Counted from the first letter of the stretch, positions 34,188-46,927 are shown. The stretch is 64,000 nt of DNA from Ecdyonurus torrentis (GCA_949318235.1 OX439134.1:19150556-19214555); one strand, 5' to 3'. Made by a program: numbers and translations. The notes: generated by a model from the letters alone, not told the origin.

Positions 34188-35478
34188 TCAGTTCAGTGTA
34201 ATATTGAAATGTTCGAACGTAAATCAATAATTCATATTGACATATTTTTTTAATATTAGTTTTATTGAAAACATGTCTCTGTCTCACCGCCAGTTTTAAT
34301 TAAAACTTCTTTTTTTTTATCTGGGTTAAAAAAAAATAGCGTAATTTTTTTTTGTTATTGTTATTGAGTCGACTGTTGTTAATACAATTGTTAACCACAT
34401 ATTGTTGTCTCTCTCTTTAGGGAAAATACCAAAATGTTTGTATATAGCTCGCTGTATGACGTGATCAATGATATTGTAATGTATTGCGGTAATTTTACAT
34501 ATCATTACAGGTAATATTTCATACTGTAAAAAAAAAAAAAAAAAAATGAAGTCCCAAAGTGATTAGTATTAAAAAAAATTGTCTGCATATATTTTATTTT
34601 ATTATTATTATTTTTTAAGTATGACAATGTTACTATTTTTTCTGCAATATAATGTAAAGTTTTTTATGCTATTTTGTCATTTGAGGTTAAAATACCGACC
34701 TGGAAGTCTAAATTTTTGCATAATTTCTTTAAATTTGTAAAATATTTGTTACAAAAAAAGCTTAGAATTTTTTTAGTGATCAAATTTGGTTTACATATAA
34801 GGAAAGTATTGAGTTTATAAACCCAATGACTAATTTTGCAATAATAATAATAAATGTGAAATGAATTGTAAATAAATGCTGCATTTTTAAAGCAATATTT
34901 AGTTGTCACTGTAAAATTTAAATTGATAATACTAAATACGTACCAAGAGACGTTATACTGTTCCCATTCTTTCTATACGACTGCTACTCCTTAAATATCC
35001 CATCCTATGAACCTTCAGGTTAATAAGGACTTACTTATTTTACATTACATGGGCTAATTAGCTAGCATAATTAATTAATTATTACATAATTATTTTTTAC
35101 GTGTACGGGGGACCTATGTTAGGACTTGTACAAAAATCTTTAAAAACTTTTCTTACGAAAAGTAAGCTTCGAGCTATAAAATAGTAATAATTTTATTTTA
35201 AAGTTCATAAGAAGTAAAAATCATCCAGCCAAAGCTAATTACAAAGAAATAAAAGTTTATTTTCAAAGTAGAATCTACTTTCAAGAAGATATACTTTTGA
35301 ATGCAATAGAGAAAGTTTACTAGCTTCATTAAAGTTTTTTTTTTTGTTTTGTTTTGTTTTGTTTGTTCAAGATGTTATTATAACTAAAGATAATAATAAA
35401 TTGTAATGTTAATGATTTTTTCTTTATAATTAACATACGTTTTGAAACTTATTACATTGATTTTTATAACGTACTAGC
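34188..35478. other. No gene seen
   Basis: AT-rich, with A or T runs at 34527 and 35335-35362. The 81-codon minus frame at 34664-34909 is Lys/Asn/Phe-rich, as expected by chance. Confidence 0.4.
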
Positions 35479-35690
35479 AGGTAAAGAATAAATCACGTAA
35501 TTTATGCTGCATTTTTTGTCCTTATATAGCATAAATATTGCTAAATTAGAATAACATAAAAACTAATGCCATTCAACATAATGTTTATTCTTCTAACATA
35601 GTTTTTATGAAATATAGCATAAATTACGCTGAATTGAACAAATTGTGTTGAAAATAAGCTAGCATAATTATTACGTATTTATTTTCATAT
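35479..35690 (+). mobile_element. MITE family E copy (first subfamily)
   Basis: AAAGAATAAATCACGTAATT, AGCATAAATATTGCTAAATT and AAGCTAGCATAATTATTACG. Confidence 0.82.
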
Positions 35691-36502
35691 TTATGCCAAA
35701 GTCATAATTTTTTCTTTACGTTCATAACTTTTTAAAAACATTTTATGCAAAATATAATTTAAAGCAATTTCTTTTACAAAGATAATTTTTGTAGAAAAAA
35801 TAGTTTTTTAAAGTACGTACGTACGCACATACATATTTTTAAAGAAGAAAAAAAAGGCCTTTAAAATTTTAATTACCAATGATATAAATTAAAGAAATGA
35901 TTTCTTCAACGTTTTTATATAGTAATTTTAACAGCAATTTTACTTTTTACTATCTTTTCAATTAAAACGTTCAAAAAATTGTTTCTAAAAAAAAAAATAA
36001 AAAAAAAACTTTTTTTTTTACCGCACCGCAGCTAAGGTTGTCGAATTAAAATTGAAGTTAAAAAATTATGGTAATGTAGCATCAACTTAATCCTCTTAGA
36101 AACCAGATGCTTGCAAAGTCTTTATAAATCGTCTTATAATATTAAAAATTTGCTCACAAAGCAGAAAAAAAAAATGTAGAATTTTTTGCACCTCTTGAAA
36201 GGGGAAAAAAATCTTAAAAAAACAAAAAAAATTATATAGAAATAACGAGACGTGAAATTATCAAAATTGTTTGACTTGGAATAGTTAAAATTATCGCATT
36301 GTTAAAAGTTTTGAGAAAAACACATCTGTCTCTACAAATAATTTGTACATCATAATTACAAATAAACAATACAAAAATAGACAGCTTCATATATAAATAT
36401 AGCATAAATTACGCAATTTTTTCATTTTTATCAGAAAGAAGATGGGAGCTGGATATATTGTTTCACCTTTGCTAAGGTATTGCAAAATTACTTTTTGTTT
36501 AA
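35691..36502. other. No gene seen
   Basis: Homopolymer-rich AT sequence; (GTAC) repeats near 35812-35824. No exon-like patch. Confidence 0.4.
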
Positions 36503-36828
36503 CCATAGAGCACATAAAACAACATGTGCTTTTTAATAAATAAACACAAAATGGGATCTTCAAGACTGATGACAATTTTTATCAGAATGTTAATGTAGCC
36601 CCACGAGAGAGCGTGAAAATACTGTAAAGTATGCAATTTGAGTGAATATTCATGTTTATGACGTCAGAAACATGCAAAAATTAGTAAAAAAATGTTGTGC
36701 GAGTTGCATAATCGAAATTTCTGATCACTGCTACGGAGCTGGGTTTTAAGACAAACTAAAGTTATTTATGTAAATCCCATCAAGTGTTCTGTGATATAAA
36801 TACATATGTTTTTCTCTGGTCTATTCCT
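36503..36828 (+). mobile_element. TTAA-flanked MITE family B, copy 3
   Basis: TTAA at 36499-36502 and 36829-36832. CGAGAGAGCGTGAAAATACT; TGACGTCA at 36659-36666; ends GGTCTATTCCT. Confidence 0.92.
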
Positions 36829-36932
36829 TTAACATTCTTAGCTGTATTGTTACTCTATTTTACAACATAACAAAGCAGTATATACGCCTAACAAAAGTAG
36901 AAATGTATAACACCATGTACTATGTACAAGTA

Positions 36933-37147
36933 CACGGAAAGAATAAATTACGTAATTAATGCTGCATTAATGTCATTATATAGCATAAATGATGCTAAAG
37001 TAGAATAAAATAAATATTTATGCTGTATAACATTATATATTTATTCTTTGTATCATAATATTTATGCACTATAGATTTATTCTGTATCAAAACAAATTTT
37101 GCTGAAAATAAGCTATCATAATTATTACTTATTTATTTTCGTCCGTG
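36933..37147 (+). mobile_element. MITE family E, best-preserved copy
   Basis: 215 bp, ends CACGGAAAGAATAAATTACG and ATTTATTTTCGTCCGTG, with a TA on the left flank. AGCATAAATGATGCTAAAGT marks the first subfamily. Confidence 0.88.
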
Positions 37148-37284
37148 ATAGTGTTGTACACCAGAATTTGTCAATGTTATTTTTTCCATGCATAATCATT
37201 ATAATTTTTAATTCCTTATATTTGTTACAACTGGAAATGGTTGTCAATAACTCCAATGCACATGTAATCTCAATCTCAATATGC

Positions 37285-37286
<2 letters not shown>

Positions 37287-37310
<24 letters not shown>
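37287..37310. repeat. Poly-A tract
   Basis: About 26 A, followed by a mixed-composition stretch at 37311-37470 (CCAGCATGCATACCCAACTT and onward) that matches nothing else here. Confidence 0.85.
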
Positions 37311-37315
<5 letters not shown>

Positions 37316-37728
37316 AATATTACCCAGCATGCATACCCAACTTCTAGCGAGTCCCATGTGAGAGTTGCTCTGAATACGCGATCTATATCTTCAAGTTATG
37401 CAAAACTCAGCTCCGTGTTCATATGTATCTGTGTGTGGGCTTAGAATTATGTAAACAATGCAAAAGAGAACGTGATGTGTGATCTAAATATTATATATTT
37501 TTTTACACTCTAAAAATATGAATGTATTATAGAAAAATCTGTGTTATGATATTTTACTATGTTTCCTTATGGAGAAAAAACAAACATGTTTTTATATGTA
37601 GCAATGCGTTAATTAAAACCTTCATATAAAAGCATTGCAAGTCTATATACCGTAAAGTGAAATATATGTAGTGAAATTTTATACTATATTTTCTCTGGGT
37701 AATTGCACAGTTTCAAAGTATTGTAGAA

Positions 37729-38147
37729 TTAGTCATGACGTCACTAAACATTAAAAATAACACGATAAAAACGTAAATGACGTCAAAACCATTAGGTATA
37801 GCGAATGGAAAAAATATAGGTTAAATTTTTCGTTCATTTGATTGTCGTCCTAACGCTTGTGACATCATAAGGTCCCAAGGTCCATATATAAGAGGTTAGT
37901 TGCTCCGGGAAAAGTTTTGGCCAAGGTCGCGCAGCTGAAAGGAATTCACCAAAGACGTCATATCACCGGATGTATTTTTATTCACCTTATAAGTTATAAG
38001 TGACGTAACTGGTGAACGGCATCGTATTGGCTTAGAATCAAGTACATCCATCACAAAATAAAATCAACTGCGCGAGTTTTGTGCTGCGCTCAACCTCTTT
38101 ATTATATGGACTTTGGTGACATCACTTAAATTCTTAGTGACGTCATA
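37729..38147. mobile_element. Foldback element J rich in CRE palindromes
   Basis: Arms AAGGTCCATATATAAGAGGT (37876-37895) and AACCTCTTTATTATATGGAC (38092-38111). TGACGTCA at 37736, 37778 and 38138, plus several one-off variants. TATATAAG lies in the left arm. Confidence 0.65.
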
Positions 38148-38765
38148 ACATAATCTTTAGTTCTATAAAATTCAAAATATTACAAAACTATGTATATACA
38201 AGGTTTTCAAAACGATAATTTTTAGAGTGTATCTCTAAATCTTGACTTTGATTTTTCTCAAAGTGTCACAGATGTCATTTTATTATACATTCTAGTCAGA
38301 GAACTGTTTGAATATCAAGTTTTTGTGCAAATATAACGTGACGAGTGAAGGTAGTCAAGAGAAAACTTAAACACAAGGACAAATATGAATTACGTAAATG
38401 ATATACTAGTTTCAAAACCCTCAAAAGTTTTTGTTGTAAGTCTGAATAATATATCGGAGATTTTTAACAAAGTTTTGAAATCTTTTTATAAAAGAGCAAT
38501 TTTTGAAACCCTAATCTTTAAATTAAATAATTCTCTAATTAACAAAAACAAAAAAATAAATATATGAATAATACAATTATCATACAATACACTCAAAAAA
38601 AGCACTGTTTCTCTCAATAGAACAAGTAAAGAGAGTACAAACAAATTATTTGATGTGACATAAAACGTCATAAAAAAACATAGAGAAAACAACATTGATA
38701 CAATAAAATATCTCTAAGTAATAATAAATACTTTAGCAGGAAACATTGATGTGATGATACCCGGA

Positions 38766-38982
38766 AATAATATATGACATAATTCATGCTACATTTATAT
38801 TATTATAGCATGCCTTAAATAATACTAAATTAGAACAACACAAATAATTATGCTGTGCAACATAATATTTATGCTGTTATAGCATAGTAATTGTATAGTA
38901 TAGCATAGATTATGCTATTTTAAAATTTTTGTGTTGAAAATGATTTTAGCATAATTATTACGTATTTATTTTTGTCTGTGTA
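38766..38982 (+). mobile_element. MITE family E copy
   Basis: ATTAGAACAACACAAATAAT, TGCTGTGCAACATAATATTT and AGCATAATTATTACGTATTT. Confidence 0.82.
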
Positions 38983-39246
38983 CCATACAAATAATTCACT
39001 CAAAAAATGCACTGATTCTTTCAATAATATTATTATTTCTCGTCTATAATAACAACATACAAAACTGTGCTGACTGCAATATTGACTAATTGGTGTGGTA
39101 ATACAACGAAAGATCTTGGCCTCTCTGGCGATACATTATAATTATACCCAATTAGCAGCCTATATGGCAGCATAATCGTAGATTATTGCCAACCGACAGA
39201 ACAGAACGGAATCTTTACATACAGAATCCTATTCGTTCTGTCAACC

Positions 39247-39504
39247 TACAACAACAACGACAACAACGACAACAACGACAAATACAACAACAACAACGAC
39301 AACAACAAATCGACAACAACAAGAACTACAACAACGACAACAACAGCAAAAACAAAAACAACAAAAACGACAACAACAACGACAACAACAACAACAACGA
39401 CGACAACGACAACAAATACAACAACAACAACAACAAATACAAATACAACAACAACAACGACAACGACAAAACAACGACAAATACAACAACAACAACAACA
39501 ACAA
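39247..39504. repeat. (CAA)n/(CGACAA)n imperfect microsatellite
   Basis: A trinucleotide-based array with CGA and ATA interruptions. It opens Gln/Asn-, Thr- or Val/Cys-rich frames of 95-112 codons on both strands. None has start context or conserved features, so I treat them as artefacts. Confidence 0.93.
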
Positions 39505-40008
39505 TTGCAATATCTTGTCAGTAAACATCTCTTCTCTCGGTGTACGACATTAATTTTGTTATTTTGCATAAACATTGCTATAAAATTTAGCTAACATAAT
39601 TATCACGTACTTATTTTTTGACCGTCTATAGAGTACTTATCAGCCTACTCTGTTTTCATGCGCAAAATAAACAGCAAAAAATTGTTTTCGAGAGAAAACG
39701 TGCTGATATCAAAGTGACGATCAAATTTGTTTGTTCCAATTTTGCACGTTATGAAGTAATAAAATTTACATAAGTTATTACGCAAACATGCCTCAGTTTT
39801 TAATTTTAAGTTTTAATTAATTTAAAATTTACATGCAATTTTTTTTTATTTAATTTATAACTCTTTCTGCATTGCGCTTTTTACTACTAGTTATAATTAA
39901 AATTTTAGTAAATTAAGTAATAATGCTTTCTATTCTATTTTTTAAGTTTATTTATTTAATTATTATTTTGGCTACTTTTTATTTTTATTATATATTTTTT
40001 TAAATCTG

Positions 40009-40013
<5 letters not shown>
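39505..40013. other. E remnant, then nothing recognised
   Basis: 39561-39625 retains GCATAAACATTGCTATAAAA and ATAATTATCACGTACTTATT, an E end. The remainder is AT-rich with no gene. Confidence 0.45.

Positions 40014-40044
<31 letters not shown>
40014..40044. repeat. (CT)n microsatellite
   Basis: About 15 units, immediately before a G element. Confidence 0.95.
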
Positions 40045-40046
<2 letters not shown>

Positions 40047-40051
40047 TTCTA

Positions 40052-40340
40052 TATAGGGTCTATGCATGCATGATAAATTCGACGCTAAGTTGGATCACTC
40101 AATAACATGCAGCACATAGAAAATGGCTCACTTTGCCAGGTTAAAAATACTAAGCAATATTTTTGAGAGCATTGATGCTGTTAATTGGTTGAATTAGTAT
40201 GAATTGTATGTCAGAAAAAAAATAATAAAAAATTAACAGACTTTTCAAAGAAAATATCTGTAAACGAAGTTTTTCTTATTTATTGCTCCAGTATGGCGTC
40301 CAAGCGCATTAAATATAACGTTATGCGGATACATCTTATA
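40052..40340 (-). mobile_element. MITE family G, copy 3 (diverged)
   Basis: Starts TATAGGGTCTATGCATGC and ends GTTATGCGGATACATCTTAT, with ATGGCGTCCAAGCGCAT inside. Confidence 0.75.
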
Positions 40341-40843
40341 ATATGTTTCAGGGTCTGTATGACCTTAAATTAATGGAGATAAAAATAATGAAATTAATGG
40401 GATTTAAAATTCAAATCTTCTCAATTAAATTGATGCATGTTTATGTCTTTTAATTTTATAAGATATTTGTGTTTCTCCTATAGTTCAAAAATACAATAAG
40501 AAGTACTTACAAAAATAATAGTATAAATTTTTGTGTATATTTTAAAGAAAAGAGAATCGATGGATAGGAGAGTTTATAATTTATTTTAGCTCATAAGGTA
40601 TTATTAATTATTTTTTGAAAGTCTCAAAATGACGTAACCACTGATAACTTTGTCCTATGCCCACATGCATATTTAATTTACTGACCTACATTAAAGTTTC
40701 TTTTAAATGTTATCTTCAAAGTGGAATAACTTAAATATTTGCTCGTGTTTGACATTATTAAACTTTTAAGTAATATTTCATCTAACTCCATGTAAATTTT
40801 ATATTTCGTGACCATGCAGTTTGCCGGTCACCAACAAACTTAA

Positions 40844-41178
40844 AGTAATAGACCAGAGAAAAATATAAGCATTTATATCACAAAACACTTCATGGGACTT
40901 ACATAAATAACTTTAGTTTGTCTCAAAACTCAATTGTAGTGCCGTAGCAGTGATCAGAAATTTCGATTTATGCAGCCTGCACAACATTTTCATACTAATT
41001 TTTGCATGTTTCTGACGTCATAAACATGAATATTCACTCAAATTGCATACTTTACAGTTTTTTCACGCTCTCTCGTGGAGCTACATTAGCATTCTAGTAA
41101 AAAATTTTAACAACTTTGAAGATCCTATTTTGTGTATATTCATTAAAAAGCACATGTTGTTTTATGTGGTCTATGGCT
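40844..41178 (-). mobile_element. TTAA-flanked MITE family B, copy 4
   Basis: TTAA at 40840-40843 and 41179-41182; TGACGTCA at 41013-41020. Opposite orientation to copies 1-3. Confidence 0.92.
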
Positions 41179-41204
41179 TTAAAGAACAAGCATGGTTAAC
41201 ATGT

Positions 41205-41556
41205 AAGTGTCTACCGAATGCACTATCACATTCTTATCACACCCACGGCGCTCGGAATCGAACACGGATCTCCTACGCGTTGAATGCACGGAAAAATTGA
41301 ATACCTATGGCAGGTACATGAATCCTGTATTTTGCAAAAGGTATACTTGAATCTGGAACAGGTAGTTATAAACTACAATACATCTTAATTTAAGTGATTC
41401 ACACCTTTATTCGCACCTGAATGAGGTATTATTGTAGTACTATTGCTACCTATGTTCCAGGCTATATGTCTACCTTTTGCATTTACAGGATTTAATACCT
41501 GCATTAAGTTTTTTTTTTTTCGTGTAGAAGCTCTCTCCACTATATCATGAGCTCAA
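41205..41556 (-). mobile_element. Second SINE type, tRNA head split by a MITE
   Basis: Minus strand, 5' half at 41556-41527: TTGAGCTCATGATATAGTGG then AGAGAGCTTCT (tRNA D-arm-like). The 3' half at 41284-41205: ATTCAACGCGTAGGAGATCC then GTGTTCGATTCCGAGC (B box). Joined across the insert they resemble a tRNA from the acceptor stem to the T arm. The body beyond is short or unrecognised. Confidence 0.6.
41287..41524. mobile_element. CACGG-ended palindromic MITE
   Basis: Ends CACGGAAAAATTGAATACCT and a T-rich end finishing TTTTTTCGTG. Arms share ATACCTGCATTAA-like, TTTACAGGATT and TACCTTTTGCA with their complements. It separates the two halves of the SINE head. Confidence 0.75.
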
Positions 41557-41827
41557 TTTACGTATTGTAGTGTTTTACATTAAAATAAAGCAACCTATAT
41601 ATGAACTCTGCTAAGCAAGATTGATTTTTTTTCTTTCTTTCTTTCTTTTTTTTTTATTGTTGAGCTAATCTTAACTTTTACTATGTGTTGTTATAGAAGA
41701 AACCTTAACATTATTGATCGGTTGTTCGGATTCAATCGTAAGAATCGATTTTGCCTGCGCTTTACATTAAAGGTGTCAATAAAACTTATTAAAAATAACT
41801 TCACCTCTATTTAACCTCGGTACTTAA

Positions 41828-42135
41828 AGGCGTAGAACACCTTGAACAAAAAAGTTGTGTAATATCCTAACAAACCTGAAAATCAACGTTGATTTGGCTG
41901 GAGTCATTGATTTCTAATTTATTTTCCATTCACAAAATGCCACTGGCAGTCACTGACATCACAGCTCGCCCGGTTTACGCGCGCGTAAAACAAGAGAGCT
42001 GTGACGTCAGTGACCGCCAGTGGCATTTTGTGAATGGAAAATAAATTAGAAATCAATGACTTTGGCCAGATCAACGTTGATTTTCAGGTTTGTTAGGATA
42101 TTACACAACTTTTTTGTTCAAGGTGTTCTACGCCT
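41828..42135. mobile_element. TTAA-flanked MITE family A, copy 3
   Basis: TTAA at 41824-41827 and 42136-42139. 308 bp, nearly perfect palindrome with CGCGCGTAAAACAAG in the loop and TGACGTCA at 42002-42009. Confidence 0.94.
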
Positions 42136-42429
42136 TTAAAGGACACAATGAGGTAGAAAATTATTTTAATGCTTGATATAAAAATTTGTTATGTTGATAT
42201 TAAAGTTAAGTGTTCATTTAAAAGATCATATTAAACAATAAAAATTATTTTATGCTAATAAAATATCTCTCTCATTGCTAATTAACATTAAACGTAATTG
42301 CTTGAAATTTTGTCTTCATAAATTTTACTTGATTTTCTTACAATTCAAAGTGAGATTATTTGAATACATTTTTTTTCTCTTCTTTGAGAGTAGAAGTTGA
42401 ACTTTCGTTTTTTTTTGTATGAAGTTTTT

Positions 42430-42430
<1 letters not shown>

Positions 42431-42461
<31 letters not shown>
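42431..42461. repeat. (CT)n microsatellite
   Basis: About 15 units. Confidence 0.95.
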
Positions 42462-42463
<2 letters not shown>

Positions 42464-42544
42464 GTCTCAAAGGAACTCTCATACTCCAGTAAAGTATTGA
42501 GTGATTTTTGTCAATAAATTTAATGGCTTAATACTTTAAAGAGC

Positions 42545-42547
<3 letters not shown>

Positions 42548-42577
<30 letters not shown>
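42548..42577. repeat. Poly-T tract
   Basis: About 30 T. No gene in the surrounding 42136-42811. Confidence 0.9.
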
Positions 42578-42811
42578 CAATTCTACTAAGAGTTTAACTT
42601 TATAAAGTTGTTAGAGTTATTAAATGCTAATATTGACTGATGATAATTTTAATTTCAAACGTGCAGTAAAGATTTTATTTTTTAAATCTATAATACACTA
42701 CTTCAAAAATAAATGATAATAAGCAAAAAGTATCATTAATTAGATAGCAGTTATAGTTCATAGTGCTGCTAACACTGCATTTGATTATTATTATAACTTA
42801 TTTTTACTTAA

Positions 42812-43146
42812 AGGAATAGACCAGAGAAAAACATAAGCGTCTATATCACAAAACACTTGATGGGATTTACATAAATAACTTTAGTTTGTCTCAAAACTCA
42901 ACAGTAACTCCGTAGCAGTGATCAGAAATTTCGATTTATGCACCCCTCACAACATTTTCATACTAATTTTTACATGTTTCTGACGTCAAAAACATGAATT
43001 TTTACGCAAATTGTATACTTTACAGTTTTTTCACGCTCTCTCGTGTGGCCACATTAACATTTAGGTAAAAATTGTCATCCGTTTTGAAGATCCCATTCCG
43101 TATTTATTCATTAAAAAGCACATGTTGTTTTATGTGATCTATTGCT
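42812..43146 (-). mobile_element. TTAA-flanked MITE family B, copy 5
   Basis: TTAA at 42808-42811 and 43147-43150; TGACGTCA at 42981-42988. Confidence 0.92.
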
Positions 43147-43184
43147 TTAAAAGTGTGATTTTACTAAACAGAGCGCCTTTATCT

Positions 43185-43186
<2 letters not shown>

Positions 43187-43227
<41 letters not shown>

Positions 43228-43373
43228 CCGGGCGAGCTGTGACGTCAGTGACTGGCAGCGGCATTTTGTGAATGGAAAATAAATTAGAAATTAATGACTC
43301 CGGCCAAATCAACGTTGATTTTCAGGTTTGTTAGGATATTATGCAAATTTTTTGTTCAAGGTGTTCTACGGCT
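43187..43373. mobile_element. Half of a family A element behind a poly-A tract
   Basis: An A run of about 36 bases joins directly to the loop side of family A (GACCGGGCGAGCTGTGACGT) and continues to the right end GGTGTTCTACGGCT, with TTAA at 43374-43377. The left arm is missing. Confidence 0.8.
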
Positions 43374-43376
43374 TTA

Positions 43377-43462
43377 ATGAAGTCGTGATCAGGTGTTGTT
43401 AACAAAGGAAAAACATCGAAGCCGGCTCAATATTTGTGTGTAGTTTACAGAACGAACTATTA
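43377..43462 (-). mobile_element. Repeat family I, fragment
   Basis: GTGATCAGGTGTTGTTAACA, AGCCGGCTCAATATTTGTGT and GTAGTTTACAGAACGAACTA are shared, reversed, with 11755-11830. Confidence 0.6.
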
Positions 43463-45106
43463 TAAAATTATTATTAAAAAGGTGAAGCAAATGGAAGTTA
43501 ATTTATGCCATTGCTACATGTTGAATTTTCAAAGCATGGATGAAAATGATATTTCATTGTGATATAAAAAGTGTCAGCTGTATAAATATAAACATTACAT
43601 TTTTTGTACATTACTTTACATGAATGAATTGTTATGTTTTCTATACCAGTACAAGACAACCATCTCAAGAAAATTGAAACACAAATATTTTTTTTTTTTT
43701 TTTATTTTATTTTCCGCATCACTCAAATCCAATGGCTTATATCATCTCTTCTGACACAAAGAGTTCGTCATAAAAATGTTCTTGTGAAAGATTTTTTTCT
43801 TATATATCTTTCTAGATTTAGCAGCAAGCAGAATAATAGAAAATGGAAAAGAATGAGATAAAAAAGTGATTGAAGTGGTTACGATATTTTTGCAACAAAA
43901 GAAACATTTGAAGTTTTTTTTTTCATACTGCTTGACTTTAGGCTGATTTGAGAGAGAGAGAGAGAGAGAATATATTTTATATGACAGTGATATCAAGCAA
44001 TCTTTGAAAATTGCTTCTTTTTACTTCTTATTCTTCTTTTTTAAGAAAAAGCCATGAAAAATGTTTAATAGTCTAATATTATAGATGTCAATTTTATTAA
44101 AGGTGCTTTTATTACTTTTTTTTCATTATTATTAATAATTTTTTTACGACTTTTTCAAAATCGTAAATGTATTTTTAATCGAATTAAAAAAAAAGTGTAA
44201 ATGTTACAAGTTATGGTATTCTCTAAAAAAAGATTTTTCAAAGAATTTGCCTGGAATTTTTTTTAACAACTAAAAACCTAATTGAAAAAAATGATGAATT
44301 TTAACGCAAAATTTTGTAGATCGATTATGGTACATATACATATCTAATGATATTTAACAAATTTTTATAAGCTAATTAGAATGCAGTCATCTTATTTCGT
44401 TAGGAATTTAAAATAAGACCCGTGTTTGCATTATATATAATAAATAAACAAATAAATATGCGTATTTGATGCATAAGTCTCTTCAATTCTGTGTTTTACC
44501 CCTTTGAAGAATTGAAATAAGTGATCAAAGGAACAACGTTTAAAAATATTCTCATGCAAAAAAAAAAAAAAAAAATGCAGAAACAAGTCTAATTTATTTT
44601 ATTTCCTCTACGCTTTTGTAAGGAAAGATATTTAGGGACCAACAAAAGAAAATATAAAGCTATATAATTAATAAAATAATAAGTTGAACAATGGGAATAT
44701 CTTTGCAAAAGGTTTCGCTCGAACAGTTGCGTGTTTGATAAATGATTTTCCCACAGTTCGTCTTATTGTAAGTGTCCTACTTACCTAAATACTAAAATAC
44801 TAATAAATCTTACGAAAATTAAAATTACAAATGTTTCAAATTTATTATAGTTTAATGTTATATAATCACGACATTTTTACTAAATATTAATAACATTTGG
44901 TAAATAACCTTGCAGAATCTCATTGAATTAAGTTTCTACACCTTCAGCAGTGGCGTAGAGAGAAAATAACGCAGCTGAGAATTTTCCTGGCAAGCACGGG
45001 TGCATGTCCATTTTTTGTGTGTGTGTGTGTGTGTATGAAGAATGAAAATTATGCAAAACTTTTGAATTTAAATTAAATAAACTATTATAATGCATAATAT
45101 AACTTG
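43463..45106. other. No gene seen; short microsatellites
   Basis: (GA)10 at 43950-43969, (GT)9 at 45016-45034, and A runs near 44558. CAGTGGCGTAGAGAG at 44948-44962 resembles the start of common dispersed repeats. The 64-84 codon frames show no domains. Confidence 0.4.
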
Positions 45107-45413
45107 TATAGGTTGCATGCATGAAAAAGTGCGAAAATGCACTTCAACTGAAGCAATCAATAACATTGCTCAGCATAGGATAAACATCGTTTTTGACTAT
45201 TTTCATGGGGAAATCAAGTTTTTTTCCCTTTATTTTATTATTTATTCTTGCATAATTGAAAACGTAATTAAACCTATTAACAGTATCAGTTCTCTAAAAA
45301 GTAATGCCAACGTAAGTATTTTAAAAGTGGCTTAATGTGCCATTTTCCCATACCGGCCCATGTTATTTAGTGCTTACATATGGCGTCAACTTTAATATGC
45401 AACCAACCTATAC
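45107..45413 (+). mobile_element. MITE family G, copy 4 (diverged)
   Basis: Ends TATAGGTTGCATGCATG and GCAACCAACCTATA. Contains AACATTGCTCAGCATAGGAT, as copies 1 and 2 do. Confidence 0.8.
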
Positions 45414-45457
45414 ATAACTTAATGAAATCCAATTTCTTTATAGTGCTTTATGCTTAA

Positions 45458-45916
45458 AGGCCCACAGACACCCTGACTTTTTATAATCTACTAGGTACAA
45501 AAACAATTTCACAAGTTATTAAAATCTGATGCGACTATTCCTTCTAATTTAAATATTAAATTAAAGTTCAATTGTTTTTTGGCCAGCAACGCTCAGCTGG
45601 CCTTAATACTTTGATTCATGTAAGTGTTTTGCTTTAATCAGCACTCAGCCACATTTTTATAGTCAAAATGACAAACAGGTATTACCTTGTATGAAGCGGC
45701 AATACCTGTTAATGTAATTTTGACCATTAAAAGTGACCAAATAGCATGAAGATACGTAAAGCGGAGTATATAAGGGGGCGTGGCAAACGTTGATTTAATT
45801 TTTTAATTAAAAGGAAGAGGCGCACCAGCTCCAAACGACATTTAAAATTATTTTCATAAATAGTAGTACTAAATAGTGGATCAAACACAACTTCAAAAAA
45901 TTTAGCGTGTGTCCCT
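45458..45916 (+). mobile_element. TTAA-flanked MITE with TATA and GC-box motifs
   Basis: TTAA at 45454-45457 and 45917-45920. Ends AGGCCCACAGACAC and GCGTGTGTCCCT. Internal inverted repeat CAAACAGGTATTACC against GCAATACCTGTTAATG. GTATATAAGGGGGCGTGGC lies at 45766-45784. 459 bp, single copy here. Confidence 0.85.
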
Positions 45917-45995
45917 TTAAAGCAAATAAAAATACTTTATTATATATTTTAGAGACAAAAATGAGTTAACAATTCTCAATGATCTGATGGAAAAA

Positions 45996-46000
<5 letters not shown>

Positions 46001-46057
<57 letters not shown>
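46001..46057. repeat. (CT)n microsatellite
   Basis: About 28 units. Confidence 0.97.
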
Positions 46058-46064
<7 letters not shown>

Positions 46065-46431
46065 CTGACAGATATATTTTATCAGATATAAAGCAATAAA
46101 TAAATGTCATACATTTCTATACAAAAGCAATTCCCAACTGCAATAGGAAAGTGCAATGCAATTGTTCATATACAACAAGACAGAAAATGTCTATATAAAG
46201 CTTCAATTCAATATAACAAAAGTAAATTGTGTTGTTTTCTGGTACATATCTTTGCTTGTCAATATCGTGTTATATATATTTGATGTTTTATTGTGGAAGA
46301 AAACAAAACACAATTTGTGTTCACGCCAAGTCAATATGTTCTACCTGCAGCTACCTTGCTTGCTGGCTGGCTGGCTTTTTCCTGGAAAATTGAGAAATCT
46401 CAATATATGTCAATATTATATAATACAGTAT

Positions 46432-46588
<157 letters not shown>

Positions 46589-46595
<7 letters not shown>

Positions 46596-46927
46596 AACCT
46601 ACACTCAGAAAAATAATATCTATTGAGTCAATGGTGCAGTGGAATGAGAACTGTGACGGAAGGAGGTTAACGTTCGTTTTATATAATATGTGACTTTTTC
46701 AGAGGTCGTGGTATGCACTGTGAATGTGCTCTCGTATTCTCTGTACGTTGATGTCCGTTTTTATGCCAGTGTGTCACAGGTAAAACTGTAGGAGATTAGA
46801 ATTGACAAGTGTATTCATCTCTCTGGCAATGCAAGGTGATAGTGGCGCACGTTAAGTCAGAGATTCACCTCATTTAATTCATTTCTATTAAATCACGCAC
46901 TTTTTAGGGTTTATTCTGTTGTGAGGT
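46589..46927. other. Possible SINE-like segment
   Basis: Moderate GC. CAATGGTGCAGTGGAATGAG at 46629-46648 could be an A-box-like tRNA start, but no clear B box follows. I cannot classify it. Confidence 0.25.

Noticed and set aside
37876..37895. TATATAAG at 37880s as a host gene promoter
   Set aside because: It lies in the arm of a palindromic repeat (mirrored near 38100) and no coding exon follows.
39186..39575. Asn/Gln-, Val- and Cys-rich frames of 95-112 codons
   Set aside because: All derive from the CAA-based microsatellite on either strand.
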